Assembly (NCBI RefSeq): GCF_018223745.1
Contig: NZ_CP073653.1
Span: 4,576,001-4,640,000 of the forward strand
Length of the DNA: 64,000 bases
Source: Clostridium beijerinckii
GTDB lineage: Bacteria; Bacillota; Clostridia; Clostridiales; Clostridiaceae
Direction: 5' to 3'
Part shown: positions 1 to 9,196 of the stretch, one piece after another
How the letters are laid out: the number at the start of each line of letters is the position of its first letter
Position numbering within the stretch: position 1 is the stretch's first letter
Translations under genes and position numbers: made by a program
The notes under the pieces: model-generated
Databases searched by the model: none
What the model was told of the DNA's origin: nothing
Seen by the model: only the letters and a program-made list of their open reading frames with translations

Positions 1-987
1 TGTACCATTTCCTTTAACTCCCTTAAGACCATATTCACTCCCATAATATACACTTGGCACACCAGGCATTGTATAAAGCAATATATATGAATTATATATA
101 TATTCTGGTTTTTTTAGTGTACTTGCTAGTCTGTTAACATCATGATTATCAACGAAGTTATATAGACATAAATTTTTATAAATTCCACCTGTGCCAAATA
201 ATCTATTTAATGAATATGCAATTTCAAAGTAGTTCTTATCATTATGACTTGAATAAATTCCCTTATAGCATTCATAATTTGTCACAGAATCTAGACTTTC
301 AGTATTTGCCCATCTGTTATAATCTCCATGAATAACTTCGCCCATTAACCAAAAATCCTTCTTCTTTCCTTCTACAAATCTCTTTAAAACTTTAAAAAAC
401 TCAAAATCAATGCTATCAGCTGCATCTAATCTTAACCCATCTATATTAAATTCATCTATCCATGTACTTACAGCCTGTAGCAAATGATTTATAACTTCTT
501 CATTTTTCAAATTAAGTTTGACTAAATCATAACAGCCATTCCAGCTTTGATAATTAAATTCATCCCCCATTGGACTTTTGCTATTGAAATTTAAATCTGC
601 AAACCAGCTACAATACTTAGAATTTACTCCGTTTATCTGAACATCTTTAAATGCCCAAAATTCTCTTCCTACATGATTAAATACCCCATCTAAGATTATT
701 CTTATATCATTCTTGTGTAACTGCTCACATACTTCTTTAAAATCCGCATTAGTTCCAAGTCTTTCATCAACTTTGTAGTAATCCTTGGTATCATAACCAT
801 GATAACTCGACTGAAAAATTGGTGAAAAATAAACAGCATTAATTCTCATTTCTTTTAAATGAGGTATCCATTTTTCAATTTTGTTTAACCTATTTTTTTT
901 ATCATATACTTTACCTGGTTCTAAAACACCACAAAATCCAAGTGTATAGAATTGATAAAATATACTTTCCCTAATCCATAAATTCAT
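1..987 (-). CDS. GH13 alpha-amylase family glycosidase (3' end outside window)
   Basis: The gene runs off the left edge, so 329 N-terminal codons are visible and the C-terminus is missing. The ATG at 987 follows an AAAGGGGATGAG ribosome-binding site. All four conserved GH13 regions are present: DGVFNHVG (about residues 100-107), GLRLDAAD with the nucleophile Asp188, GEVIHGD with the acid/base Glu217, and FVDNHDVNR with Asp283. The family hydrolyses or transfers alpha-glucosidic bonds in starch-like oligosaccharides. There is no signal peptide at the start, so the enzyme is probably cytoplasmic and acts on imported maltodextrins. The exact specificity (alpha-amylase, neopullulanase-like or other) cannot be decided from this part. 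Confidence 0.9.
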   Translation of the reverse strand, partial: MNLWIRESIFYQFYTLGFCGVLEPGKVYDKKNRLNKIEKWIPHLKEMRINAVYFSPIFQSSYHGYDTKDYYKVDERLGTNADFKEVCEQLHKNDIRIILDGVFNHVGREFWAFKDVQINGVNSKYCSWFADLNFNSKSPMGDEFNYQSWNGCYDLVKLNLKNEEVINHLLQAVSTWIDEFNIDGLRLDAADSIDFEFFKVLKRFVEGKKKDFWLMGEVIHGDYNRWANTESLDSVTNYECYKGIYSSHNDKNYFEIAYSLNRLFGTGGIYKNLCLYNFVDNHDVNRLASTLKKPEYIYNSYILLYTMPGVPSVYYGSEYGLKGVKGNGT

Positions 988-1246
988 AATCTCATCCCCT
1001 TTGGTTTATATACATTATACCACTTTGACGCCATTTTTTTACACCACTAGTTTATAAATAATAAACCTGATTTTTAGACGCCCTTATATTTATCACCTTC
1101 CTAATTATATAAAAACTCTCCATAATTAGAAATACATATTGGAAGTTTATATATTTTATTTCTATAATAAGAAAATTTATATAAATATTATTATCATTTT
1201 TGTCACATACTAGATATTGAAATTAAATATCTACGGAGGTATAAAA

Positions 1247-1720
1247 ATGAATACAAAAGCTATAAAATACATAACAACTTTCTTATTGGCAATAAATTGC
1301 CTAACATTTCTTCCTAAACCAACAGTTGCAAGTGCAGCTTCTTACTCACTTGGCGGCTTAAAGATTTCAACTTACTATGCTCATAAAGATAAATCTAATG
1401 GTTTTAATGTGTTTGGAGAGGAAAATTATAAATATCTTTCTGCCGAACAAAAAAAGGAATTGCTTGAATTAAAAAAATGTAAAAATAAAGGTCAGGATCT
1501 TTCAGAAGAGCAACAGAAAACTCTACATTCACTTATAGATTCCATCATCAAAGGAAAACTCGGAGATAAGGACTATGTAGATTTTAAAAGTTTAGTTGAA
1601 AAAAAACGTTCTAATGAGAATTTAACAGATGAAGAAAATGAACGATTAAAGGATTATACGGATATTATTAATGGTAACAAACTTTCAACGAAAGATATAC
1701 TTAGTCAATTTCTAAGATAA
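1247..1720 (+). CDS. small secreted protein of unknown function
   Basis: 157 residues from the ATG at 1247. I chose this start because a GGAGGT site lies seven bases upstream; a TTG 30 bases earlier would place that site inside the coding region. The N-terminus is a classical signal peptide: Lys residues, a hydrophobic stretch (residues about 8-22), then an ASAAS-type cleavage site near residue 31. The mature part is charged, rich in Lys, Glu and Leu, probably helical, and has no motif I recognise. It is one of only three plus-strand genes in the window and is flanked by minus-strand genes on both sides. No function is assigned. Confidence 0.75.
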   Translation: MNTKAIKYITTFLLAINCLTFLPKPTVASAASYSLGGLKISTYYAHKDKSNGFNVFGEENYKYLSAEQKKELLELKKCKNKGQDLSEEQQKTLHSLIDSIIKGKLGDKDYVDFKSLVEKKRSNENLTDEENERLKDYTDIINGNKLSTKDILSQFLR

Positions 1721-1738
1721 ATTGTATCTCATGCTTAT

Positions 1739-1775
1739 AAAAGAACAAACTCTAATCGATAGGATTTGTTCTTTT
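1739..1775. terminator. bidirectional terminator hairpin
   Basis: Eleven-base perfect inverted repeat (AAAAGAACAAA / TTTGTTCTTTT) between the convergent secreted-protein and hydrolase genes. A- and T-rich flanks would let it work in both directions. Confidence 0.75.
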
Positions 1776-1790
1776 AACGTTATATTATTA

Positions 1791-2819
1791 TTAAATGCTA
1801 TTTTCGTAGAATGACAACACCCTATTAAAGAAAGAAAAAGCTATTTCATCTCTTTCAAAATACGATTCATGTTTAGAGCCTTTCATATAAACCACCTTAC
1901 AATCTTTAGCATGATGCGCAAACCTATTCTGTGCTTTTGGGATAACATGTGTATCATATTCAGCTTGAAATAATAGTATTGGTACCATTATTTTTGATAT
2001 ATTCTTTCTTCTAATTAGTTCTTTAGTTGCTTTTAAACTTTCGATATACCATAAAGCCGATGATCCACCACTATGATAATTATCATTCTTTTTAATCTTT
2101 TCCAAAAGATATTGATATCGCTCCTTACAACTAGTCGATCTACTGTAAAAATCCTTCTTTTCAGCATATGGCTTCTGGCCTGGAAGATATGAATTTCCTT
2201 TTCCGCAAACCCTCATTGCTTTAGAAATAATATTTGCTAAAATCTTAGGTGCTTTCCCAGTATTAATTTCATGCATTGGTGAACTTAACACTGCAGCATT
2301 AAAATAACTATTATATTTCTCTAAAAAAACAGTACCTATACATCCTCCCATAGAATGTGCAAATAATAACAACTTCTTATTCCTACTATCTGGAATAACA
2401 ATTTCATCTATAAACTTTTTGAAATCTTCTACATAGTAATCAAAGTTTTCAACATTAATCTGATAATTATCCATCCCAAGTCTTTGTGATCTACCATGCC
2501 CTCTATGTTCAAGAATAAAAACAGAGTAGTTTTCCTTTATAAAATAATAAATTAGTTCATTGTATTTTTCAGTAAATTCTCCAAATCCATGACAAATGAC
2601 TATATTAGCTTTTGGCTTCTTTACAATGAATTTTTCGTAATAAAGTTTTAAGTCATTTGCTCCTAGAATATAGCCACTTTCTAGATTCTTCTTTAGATAA
2701 GGTTCAACTATATTTATCATTTTTTCCTTATAATTATCTTGTGAAATATATATTTCAAGATACTTATCCTTAAAATTTGAGTATGAAGATGCCGTTAATG
2801 CTAAGTTATCTTCATTCAT
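1791..2819 (-). CDS. alpha/beta hydrolase, monoacylglycerol lipase/lysophospholipase type
   Basis: 342 residues from the ATG at 2819, which follows an AGGGAGGGG site; a start 36 bases further upstream lacks such a site. The fold signature is clear: an HGFGEFTEKY oxyanion-hole segment (about residue 77), EHRGHGRS, the nucleophile elbow AHSMGG with Ser156, the acid in QAEYDTHV (Asp289) and the histidine in GSKHESYF (His317). This is the serine-aminopeptidase-like Hydrolase_4 group, which contains monoglyceride lipases and lysophospholipase L2. No signal peptide is seen, so it probably acts in the cytoplasm on lipid esters. The true substrate is unknown. It stands alone between a terminator and an AT-rich gap. 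Confidence 0.85.
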   Translation of the reverse strand: MNEDNLALTASSYSNFKDKYLEIYISQDNYKEKMINIVEPYLKKNLESGYILGANDLKLYYEKFIVKKPKANIVICHGFGEFTEKYNELIYYFIKENYSVFILEHRGHGRSQRLGMDNYQINVENFDYYVEDFKKFIDEIVIPDSRNKKLLLFAHSMGGCIGTVFLEKYNSYFNAAVLSSPMHEINTGKAPKILANIISKAMRVCGKGNSYLPGQKPYAEKKDFYSRSTSCKERYQYLLEKIKKNDNYHSGGSSALWYIESLKATKELIRRKNISKIMVPILLFQAEYDTHVIPKAQNRFAHHAKDCKVVYMKGSKHESYFERDEIAFSFFNRVLSFYENSI

Positions 2820-3118
2820 AATCTTCCCCTCCCTACCTATAAATTTTGGAATCAAAATTTATCTTAACTATTAATATAAATTACTTATTTTAAATCCATT
2901 ATAATTTCAAGTTAAAATATAGATTGATTTATAAATTTACATACAAAAATAAGGTAAATATTTTAAATAAAATTTACTTATTAGAAATTTTTTAAAACAA
3001 CTACCTTATTATATACTATTTATCACATTTTTATTTTAAATTTATTTATTTCTAGTTAAATTATATTAATCTCTAATTATATTTTCGTAATAGTTATAAA
3101 CTACATAAACTTTCTATT

Positions 3119-4186
3119 TTATAATAATATCTCTTTAATATATAATTTCTTTTCTTTTTCCAAATCTATAAACTCTTCGCCCTTCAAAATCAGAGGCTTT
3201 TCTAAATTATTTACATTCATCTGTATTATCTTGCATTTTTCATTAGTATTTAATAATACCTCTTCACCTGTATAATAATCTATAACATGCTCTAAAAATA
3301 TCTTTACATATTCGTAATCTAGTTTTCCTAAACTTTCGTTTTTAACTATTTGCAATGCTTCAAATGGAAGCCTTTTTTTCTTATATCCTCTATTAGAATT
3401 AATTGCATCAAATACATCAGCTATAGCGATGATTTTTGCAAAAGGATGTATAGCTTCCCCCTTTAGCCCAAGCGGGTAACCAGACCCATCTAATCTTTCA
3501 TGGTGCATCAGTACCCCATAGCTCACAGCCTTGTCCAAAAATGAAAGTTCTTTTATTACCATATATCCTTTCTGAGCATGGGTTTTTATTGTATTAAATT
3601 CATTTTGTGTTAATCCTACTTCTTTCATTAATAATTCTCTTGCTATTTTTGTCTTTCCAAAATCATGAAGAATTGCTGAATATACTAATAAATTTAACTT
3701 CGCCTTTTCTAATCCTGTCCATTTTCCTATGAGTGCACTTAGTGCTGCTACATTTACTCCATGTCTATATATTGAATCTGTTCCACTTCCATAAAGAACT
3801 ATATTCTTTATAACCAAGCTACCTGGCTGTATCTCATTTTGAATTTTTCTAGAAAATTCCCTCACTTCGTTTAGAGCTTCTTCATTGTTATTGACAAGTT
3901 GTCTAAAAGTTTTTCTTAATGCTAAAGAAATTTCATTGAATTCATCTTCAATCTTTTTACATTGTGTCTCTTTCTTTAATTCCACTTCACTACTTTTTGC
4001 AGCTGTATTTTCACAATATATCTCTACATTTCCGATAACATATAACTTTTTTATTTTTTCTATAATTTGTTCAGTTACCGAAATATCCTTTTTAAGTAAT
4101 ACACTCCCATTTTGCTCTACATTTTTAGCTATTACCATTCCTTCTTTTAACTGGTTAAAGCTTATTACTTTTGTACTCTTCTCCAT
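3119..4186 (-). CDS. HD-GYP domain protein, probable c-di-GMP phosphodiesterase
   Basis: 355 residues if translation starts at the ATG at 4186; ATG codons at 4204 and 4201 are also in frame and none has a strong ribosome-binding site, so the start is uncertain. The C-terminal half has the HD-GYP signature: LHDFGKTKI, HHERLDGSGYP and IADVFDAI. This domain hydrolyses cyclic di-GMP. The N-terminal part resembles the extension often seen in clostridial HD-GYP proteins (KEGMVIAKNV segment) and has no transmembrane helix. A second protein of the same layout lies at 61256-62302. No effector gene is adjacent. Confidence 0.85.
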   Translation of the reverse strand: MEKSTKVISFNQLKEGMVIAKNVEQNGSVLLKKDISVTEQIIEKIKKLYVIGNVEIYCENTAAKSSEVELKKETQCKKIEDEFNEISLALRKTFRQLVNNNEEALNEVREFSRKIQNEIQPGSLVIKNIVLYGSGTDSIYRHGVNVAALSALIGKWTGLEKAKLNLLVYSAILHDFGKTKIARELLMKEVGLTQNEFNTIKTHAQKGYMVIKELSFLDKAVSYGVLMHHERLDGSGYPLGLKGEAIHPFAKIIAIADVFDAINSNRGYKKKRLPFEALQIVKNESLGKLDYEYVKIFLEHVIDYYTGEEVLLNTNEKCKIIQMNVNNLEKPLILKGEEFIDLEKEKKLYIKEILL

Positions 4187-4525
4187 AATACTCACACCCA
4201 TCATATAACAAATTTTATGTCTCTAAGTATAGACAGAATATATATCTATCTCTATGACCTAAAAATTAAAAAATCCCCTAATTAAATATATAAGAACAAT
4301 AATAAATAAGATTATATTAAACTTATAAAACAATATTCGAGTAAAAATTTATTTATTATTTATATTATTCTATATCTTTTATATTTTGTCAAAATAAGTT
4401 TTAATTTATTTTGAATTGTAGTTCTTCCATAATATTGAGAAAATATATGTATATAATATAAGGATGAAATTTAACTTCCATCCTTACACTACATCACTTC
4501 TACTATGACTCTATTTATACACACA
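4187..4525. other. AT-rich intergenic region with a weak hairpin
   Basis: About 340 bases between the HD-GYP gene and a small protein gene. The only structure I see is a seven-base inverted repeat, AAGGATG/CATCCTT at 4460-4485, downstream of the small gene. It may be a weak terminator, although no clear U-run follows. Confidence 0.4.
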
Positions 4526-4684
4526 TTATTCTATGGGAGACGCTTTCTTATTTCCAGTCTTAGCTTTTCCTTGTATCTCCATTGGAACATCTTTTACATC
4601 ATTTTTTTTATAATGTGTTTTATGATTACTTTCTGTTCCATGTGGTTCACTTGGGTCTGGTCTTCTCATTCCTGCTTTTGCCAT
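4526..4684 (-). CDS. small hydrophilic protein, 52 residues
   Basis: Short ORF read directly from the sequence: it begins MAKAGMRRPDPSEPHGTE, has HKTHYKKNDV in the middle and IQGKAKTGNKKASP near the end. It is strongly basic, rich in Lys, Pro and His, lacks cysteine and hydrophobic stretches, and looks intrinsically disordered. An AAAGGA site lies about 14 bases before the ATG, rather far. The composition is clearly protein-like and unlike the AT-rich flanks; the opposite-strand ORF here looks like random sequence. I believe similar small proteins occur in other clostridia but cannot name the family or a function. Confidence 0.65.
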   Translation of the reverse strand: MAKAGMRRPDPSEPHGTESNHKTHYKKNDVKDVPMEIQGKAKTGNKKASPIE

Positions 4685-4801
4685 AACTACTTCATATCCT
4701 TTCTAAAATAATCTCAATTTTAGTATTCTAAAAAAATTCTATAGTATACATGAGATTAAATAGAAACTGTTGGTATAGTAGCATCATCTTCAAAAATTAT
4801 T

Positions 4802-5149
4802 TTAGTTGTTTTCTATCCATCTATTCCATTCTTCTGCTTTATATCCAACTGTTGCTTCTTTACCATTTCTTACTATAGGCGTATTTATAACTTTTTGATT
4901 TTTTAATAATAATTCTGCTTTAATTTCTGCACTTCGTATATTATTAAAGTTTAATTTTACATATTCCTTTGCCTTCGTATTTATTAATTCATTAATACTC
5001 ACCGCTTTAATTATGTTATTAAATTCGCCTTTGCTCATAGGCTTTTCATTTAAATCGATAAACTGAAATTTTATATTTCTTTCTTTAAAAAATCTTTCTG
5101 CCTTTTTAGTATCAAAGCATTTCTTAGTTCCAAATATTTGTATATTCAT
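4802..5149 (-). CDS. ArsC/Spx family thioredoxin-fold protein
   Basis: 115 residues. The N-terminus, IFGTKKCFDTKKAERFF, matches the arsenate reductase (ArsC)/Spx family: a beta strand followed by the active-site cysteine (Cys11) at the start of helix 1. The NTPIVR segment near residue 90 is the cis-proline loop typical of the fold. Only one cysteine is present, so it has the single-Cys ArsC arrangement and not the CXXC redox pair of Spx. No arsenic genes are nearby. It may be a thiol-dependent reductase or a regulator; the family cannot be resolved further by eye. Confidence 0.75.
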   Translation of the reverse strand: MNIQIFGTKKCFDTKKAERFFKERNIKFQFIDLNEKPMSKGEFNNIIKAVSINELINTKAKEYVKLNFNNIRSAEIKAELLLKNQKVINTPIVRNGKEATVGYKAEEWNRWIENN

Positions 5150-5545
5150 AAATTCATTTCACTTACTTTCATTTTAATTTTCTTTAGGTCTCCTCACACA
5201 ATATTCCAATCTATGTATTATTTTAAATTATATATATATTTAAATATATGTGTTGCAATTCACAATGCACATTTCATAATTCACAATAATGGTTAAAATT
5301 CATGCACTATCTTTAGAATTATTATGAAGCATTATTTTTACAATATATTGATGGCTAAATCATAGTTTGATTATGGACAAAAAACAAATATATTTTGACC
5401 TTATATTGTGTATTAACAATTTAAAATTTGCATTATAACAAAAGAAAATCCTTACTTTTAATTATATACTAATTACTAGCATATGATTATCTCTAACCTC
5501 AAGTAAGAATCTTCTCTTTCAAATTGCTATTTTAACTCTTTTATA
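5150..5545. other. intergenic region upstream of arsC-like gene, holding a dispersed repeat
   Basis: Roughly 400 bases without a gene. It contains copy 1 of the dispersed repeat (5243-5350). The rest is AT-rich; I see no further ORF or strong terminator. Confidence 0.5.
5243..5350 (+). repeat. dispersed intergenic repeat, copy 1
   Basis: Shares with the copies at 7016, 12135 and 36029 the blocks CAATTCACAATGCACATTTC, TAAAATTC and AGAATTATNATGAAG-ATTATTTTT. The ends are imperfect inverted repeats (ATATATGTTGCAATTC against GCATTATTTTTACAATATAT). No ORF is inside. All copies have the same orientation. Confidence 0.75.
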
Positions 5546-6259
5546 CTAATTCTCTATTTTTGCTATAGTATCTAAAGCAACTTCCATCATATTTGTAAAT
5601 GTCAATTGTCTTTCTTCTGCGCTTGTAACTTCTCCAGTTACAAAGTGATCGCTTACTGTAAGTAAAGCTAATGCATTAACTCCAAATTTAGCTGCAATTG
5701 TATATAACGCTGCTGCTTCCATCTCTACTCCTAAGCAACCAAACTTAGCCCACTTCTTCCAATCTTCATCATCATCGCCATAAAATACATCAGAGCTATA
5801 TATGCTACCAACTTTAGGATCAAAGCCTTTTTCAACCGCTATATCGTATGCTGGTTTCAATAATTCAAAACTTGCTGTTGGTGCAAATGTTCTACCTTGA
5901 AATCTTACTAAATTAAGATTTGAATCTGTTGATGCAGACATAGCTATTATAAGATCTCTAACCTTAACTTTTTCGCTATATCCACCGCATGTTCCAACTC
6001 TTATAAGATTTTTAACCCCATAACTTTGTATCAATTCATTTGCATATATTGAAATTGAAGGTATTCCCATTCCTGTTCCCTGAACTGAAATTTTCTTACC
6101 TTTATATGTTCCTGTAAACCCATACATACCTCTAACTTCATTATAGCAAACTACATCTTCCAAAAAGTTTTCTGCTATAAACTTTGCTCTTAAAGGGTCT
6201 CCTGGTAATAATACGCTTTCTGCAATAGCACCTTCAGGTGCATTAATATGAACACTCAT
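5546..6259 (-). CDS. deoD: purine-nucleoside phosphorylase, DeoD type
   Basis: 237 residues, the usual length for the hexameric DeoD family. It cleaves purine (deoxy)ribonucleosides with phosphate to the free base and (deoxy)ribose-1-phosphate. Family marks include [19 protein letters not shown] at the N-terminus, the phosphate-binding GTGMGIPS and RVGTCGG segments, the ribose-contacting EMEAAALY, and the catalytic Asp in TVSDHF. The ATG at 6259 has a TGGAGGT site. It is the last gene of the nucleoside cluster, following deoC in the same direction, which fits salvage of deoxynucleosides brought in by the ABC transporter encoded upstream. Confidence 0.95.
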   Translation of the reverse strand: MSVHINAPEGAIAESVLLPGDPLRAKFIAENFLEDVVCYNEVRGMYGFTGTYKGKKISVQGTGMGIPSISIYANELIQSYGVKNLIRVGTCGGYSEKVKVRDLIIAMSASTDSNLNLVRFQGRTFAPTASFELLKPAYDIAVEKGFDPKVGSIYSSDVFYGDDDEDWKKWAKFGCLGVEMEAAALYTIAAKFGVNALALLTVSDHFVTGEVTSAEERQLTFTNMMEVALDTIAKIEN

Positions 6260-6333
6260 TTTTTACCTCCATAATTTTAACCACATCATCTCAATTAATG
6301 ATCAATATATTTAAACTATTTTATAATAATAAT

Positions 6334-6984
6334 TTATTTGCTTTCACTAACTATAGATATACTAGCACTAGCACCAATTCTACTTGCTCCTGCATTTATC
6401 ATATCCATAGCAGCTTTGAAGTCTCTAACTCCACCTGATGCCTTTACGCCTAAATCTGGTCCAACAGTTTTTCTCATTAAAGCAATATCTTCCTTAGTTG
6501 CTCCACCAGTAGAAAATCCTGTTGATGTTTTAACAAAATCAGCTTTAACTTCTTTAGCTATTTCGCAAGCTTTAACTTTCTCCTCATCAGTTAATAAACA
6601 TGTTTCAATAATAACTTTAACTAATGCTTTTCCCTTGGCTGCATTTACAACTGCTTCTATATCTTCTTTAAGTAAACTATAATTTTTATCTTTTAATGCC
6701 CCAACATTTATAACCATATCTATTTCAGTAGCTCCATTTTCAATGGCTTGATTTGTTTCAAAAGCTTTAGCTTCCTTTGTCATTGCACCTAATGGAAATC
6801 CAACAACTACACATGTCTTCACATCAGTTCCCATAAGTTCACTACTTACTAATTTTGCATAACATCCATTTACGCAAACTGAAGCAAAATTGTATTCTTT
6901 AGCTTCCTTACATAATTTTTTTACATCCTCTACTGTTGCTTCTGGTTTTAATATTGTATGATCTATATATTTAGCTATATTCAT
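6334..6984 (-). CDS. deoC: deoxyribose-phosphate aldolase
   Basis: 216 residues. DeoC splits 2-deoxyribose-5-phosphate into acetaldehyde and glyceraldehyde-3-phosphate. The Schiff-base lysine is in [13 protein letters not shown] (Lys152); the N-terminal [11 protein letters not shown] and the C-terminal KASGGVRDF phosphate-binding segment are also typical. A phosphopentomutase is not encoded here, so that step must lie elsewhere. deoC sits between the nucleoside transporter genes and deoD, and a copy of the dispersed repeat lies just upstream, so it may have its own promoter or mRNA end there. Confidence 0.95.
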   Translation of the reverse strand: MNIAKYIDHTILKPEATVEDVKKLCKEAKEYNFASVCVNGCYAKLVSSELMGTDVKTCVVVGFPLGAMTKEAKAFETNQAIENGATEIDMVINVGALKDKNYSLLKEDIEAVVNAAKGKALVKVIIETCLLTDEEKVKACEIAKEVKADFVKTSTGFSTGGATKEDIALMRKTVGPDLGVKASGGVRDFKAAMDMINAGASRIGASASISIVSESK

Positions 6985-7015
6985 ATTTCATTACTCCTTA
7001 AATTTATTTTATAAC

Positions 7016-7115
7016 TATATATGTTACAATTCACAATGCACATTTCACAATTACGGCTAAAATTCTTTCAATGTTTCTAGAATTATGATGTAGAATTATT
7101 CTGCGACATATATAT
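7016..7115 (+). repeat. dispersed intergenic repeat, copy 2
   Basis: Same block order as copy 1, lying between the permease gene and deoC. Both ends carry TATATAT-rich terminal segments. It contains the tandem-like AGAATTATGATGTAGAATTA typical of the family. Confidence 0.75.
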
Positions 7116-7194
7116 AACTATAATTCGAATTAACACTCAGCACTTTCATCGAAATTTTCGCAGTCCTGTGAAATAACAATGTTTTTTCTTTCTA

Positions 7195-8088
7195 TTAACG
7201 AGTACCTTTTTCGTATGGAACTCCATCAGCTTTTGGTGCAACTGATTTTCCAACAAAAAGAATCAATACTACAATTGTTAGAATATATGGTAACATTGCA
7301 AGTATTTGCGAAGGAATAGCAAAGTTTCCACCACCTAATACAACTGTTAATGCTTGAGCAAATCCAAATAATAAGCAAGCTCCGTATGCGCCATGTGGAG
7401 TCCATTTACCAAAAATAACTGCTGCTAATGCAATAAAGCCTTGACCACTAATTGCTGTTGGGGTGAATTGCGCTATTATTGCAAGAGTCATAGATGCTCC
7501 GCCAAATCCTGCAAGTATTCCAGAAATCATAACACACACATAACGAGTTGCAGTTACACTTATTCCAAGAGTATCTGCAGCTGCTGGATGCTCTCCTACA
7601 GCACGAATACGTAGTCCCCATTTAGTTTTATATAAAATGAACCAAATAACTACTGTAATTAAAAGTGCTATAAAAACTGTAATATCTACTCCAAATACTT
7701 TAGGTAATTTAGTAACTACTGGTTTAGTCATAGTAGCTCCTTCAAATAATAACCTGCATGTAAATAAAGAGAAACCTGCACCCAATAAATTTATAGCAAT
7801 ACCTGATATTGTCTGATCCGCATTGAATGTTATAGATGCAACTGCATGTAATAAAGCCATTATTCCACCTGCAATTCCTGCAGCTAAAAATCCAAGCCAT
7901 GCATTTCCAGAATAATATCCTACTGCCGCACCAGTAAATGCACCTATAGTCATCATACCTTCAATTCCGATATTTACAACTCCAGAACGTTCAGAAACAA
8001 CTCCTCCTAATGCTCCAAATATTAACGGTGCTGAGTACATTAGTGTAATACCTATTAATAGTGCAATACTATTTAACATTCTTTTCAC
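7195..8088 (-). CDS. nucleoside-type ABC transporter permease (second permease)
   Basis: 297 residues with about eight or nine hydrophobic segments, matching the BPD_transp_2 permease family used with BMP-type lipoproteins. Marks include GVVSERSGVVNIGIEGMM at the start and the EHPAAADTLGI coupling segment that contacts the ATPase. The start overlaps the end of the upstream permease by 20 bases, so the two are translationally coupled. In related loci (Lactococcus BmpA-NupABC, Bacillus NupNOPQ) this subunit forms a heterodimeric channel for nucleosides. The deoC and deoD genes downstream support that substrate here. Confidence 0.88.
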   Translation of the reverse strand: MKRMLNSIALLIGITLMYSAPLIFGALGGVVSERSGVVNIGIEGMMTIGAFTGAAVGYYSGNAWLGFLAAGIAGGIMALLHAVASITFNADQTISGIAINLLGAGFSLFTCRLLFEGATMTKPVVTKLPKVFGVDITVFIALLITVVIWFILYKTKWGLRIRAVGEHPAAADTLGISVTATRYVCVMISGILAGFGGASMTLAIIAQFTPTAISGQGFIALAAVIFGKWTPHGAYGACLLFGFAQALTVVLGGGNFAIPSQILAMLPYILTIVVLILFVGKSVAPKADGVPYEKGTR

Positions 8089-9196
8089 CTCTCTTTAAAA
8101 GTCTGTCAGCTAAAGCAGGTACAATCTTAGTTAATGCTACGAAAAATACAATAGTACCTATCATTATATTTATTATTTCCGATGGTGCACCTATTGCAGA
8201 TTGTACAGATTGGCCTCCATATAGTAATCCACCATATAACAATCCTCCAAAGATACAACCAATAGGTGAACTTCCTGCAATTAATGCAACTGATAATCCG
8301 TTAAATCCATTATTTTCAAAAGCAGCCATAGTAGATAACTTATGAGGTGCTGTGCCTGTAATAGCTAGTGCTCCAGCAAGACCTGATAATGCACCTGCAA
8401 TTACCATTGATTGAATTATATTACGATTAACATTTATTCCGGCAAATTCTGCTGCATCTTTATTTAATCCCACTGCACGTAATTCGTATCCCTTTGCTGA
8501 TTTATATAATAAAACTGATATAACTACAGCCATTATAATAGCAACAATAATTCCAATATTAACATCTGTTTTTAACAAGACTTCTGATAACCATTTGTTG
8601 TGAGAAAGAAATTCTATTCCAGCATCAGATGTCTTCCAATTACCAAGTATAGTAGTAAATCCAGATTCATTAATCATATAAGTGCTTGTTGAATCCGGTT
8701 GGTGAAATACATCTGTTGATACAACGAAATTAGATAAATATAATGCAATCCAATTCAGCATTATACTGGTTATAACTTCATGTATTCCGAATTTCGCCTT
8801 AAGAATTCCCACAATTCCACCAAATACTGCTCCAGCAGCTACACCAGCTAAAATTACTAAAGGAATTTCTAATATTGCTGGCAAATTTAATTTAATTCCA
8901 ACTATAGTTGATGCAATTGTACCTATTATATATTGGCCTTCTGCTCCAATATTGAACAAACCTGTTTTAAAGGCAAATGCAACACTTAAACCAGTTAAAA
9001 TAATAGGAGTGGCCTTGATAATTGTATTAGATATATATTTAGGTTTTGAAAAAATACCATTAAAAAGTGCGCTAAAAGCATCTATTGAGTTATACCCTGC
9101 AATACCAAGAACTATTGCAGAAACTACAAAACCAAAAAATATTGCAATGAATGTTGAAGTAACTGGTTTTTTAAGAATCTTTGCCACTGTTTTCAT
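8069..9196 (-). CDS. nucleoside-type ABC transporter permease (first permease)
   Basis: 375 residues, a multi-spanning membrane protein of the BPD_transp_2 family. FNIGAEGQYIIG near residue 82 and the cytoplasmic LRAVGLNKDAAEFAGI coupling loop are typical. It is longer than its partner because of an extra periplasmic-side loop around residues 160-200. The ATG at 9196 has an AGGAGG site and overlaps the end of the ATPase gene by 26 bases. It pairs with the permease at 7195-8088 to form the channel. Confidence 0.88.
   Translation of the reverse strand: MKTVAKILKKPVTSTFIAIFFGFVVSAIVLGIAGYNSIDAFSALFNGIFSKPKYISNTIIKATPIILTGLSVAFAFKTGLFNIGAEGQYIIGTIASTIVGIKLNLPAILEIPLVILAGVAAGAVFGGIVGILKAKFGIHEVITSIMLNWIALYLSNFVVSTDVFHQPDSTSTYMINESGFTTILGNWKTSDAGIEFLSHNKWLSEVLLKTDVNIGIIVAIIMAVVISVLLYKSAKGYELRAVGLNKDAAEFAGINVNRNIIQSMVIAGALSGLAGALAITGTAPHKLSTMAAFENNGFNGLSVALIAGSSPIGCIFGGLLYGGLLYGGQSVQSAIGAPSEIINIMIGTIVFFVALTKIVPALADRLLKRGEKNVK

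Noticed and set aside
4505-4711. 68-codon plus-strand ORF
   Set aside because: Composition is random-like (Phe, Ile, Cys, Trp rich) and it lies opposite a better 52-residue frame on the minus strand.
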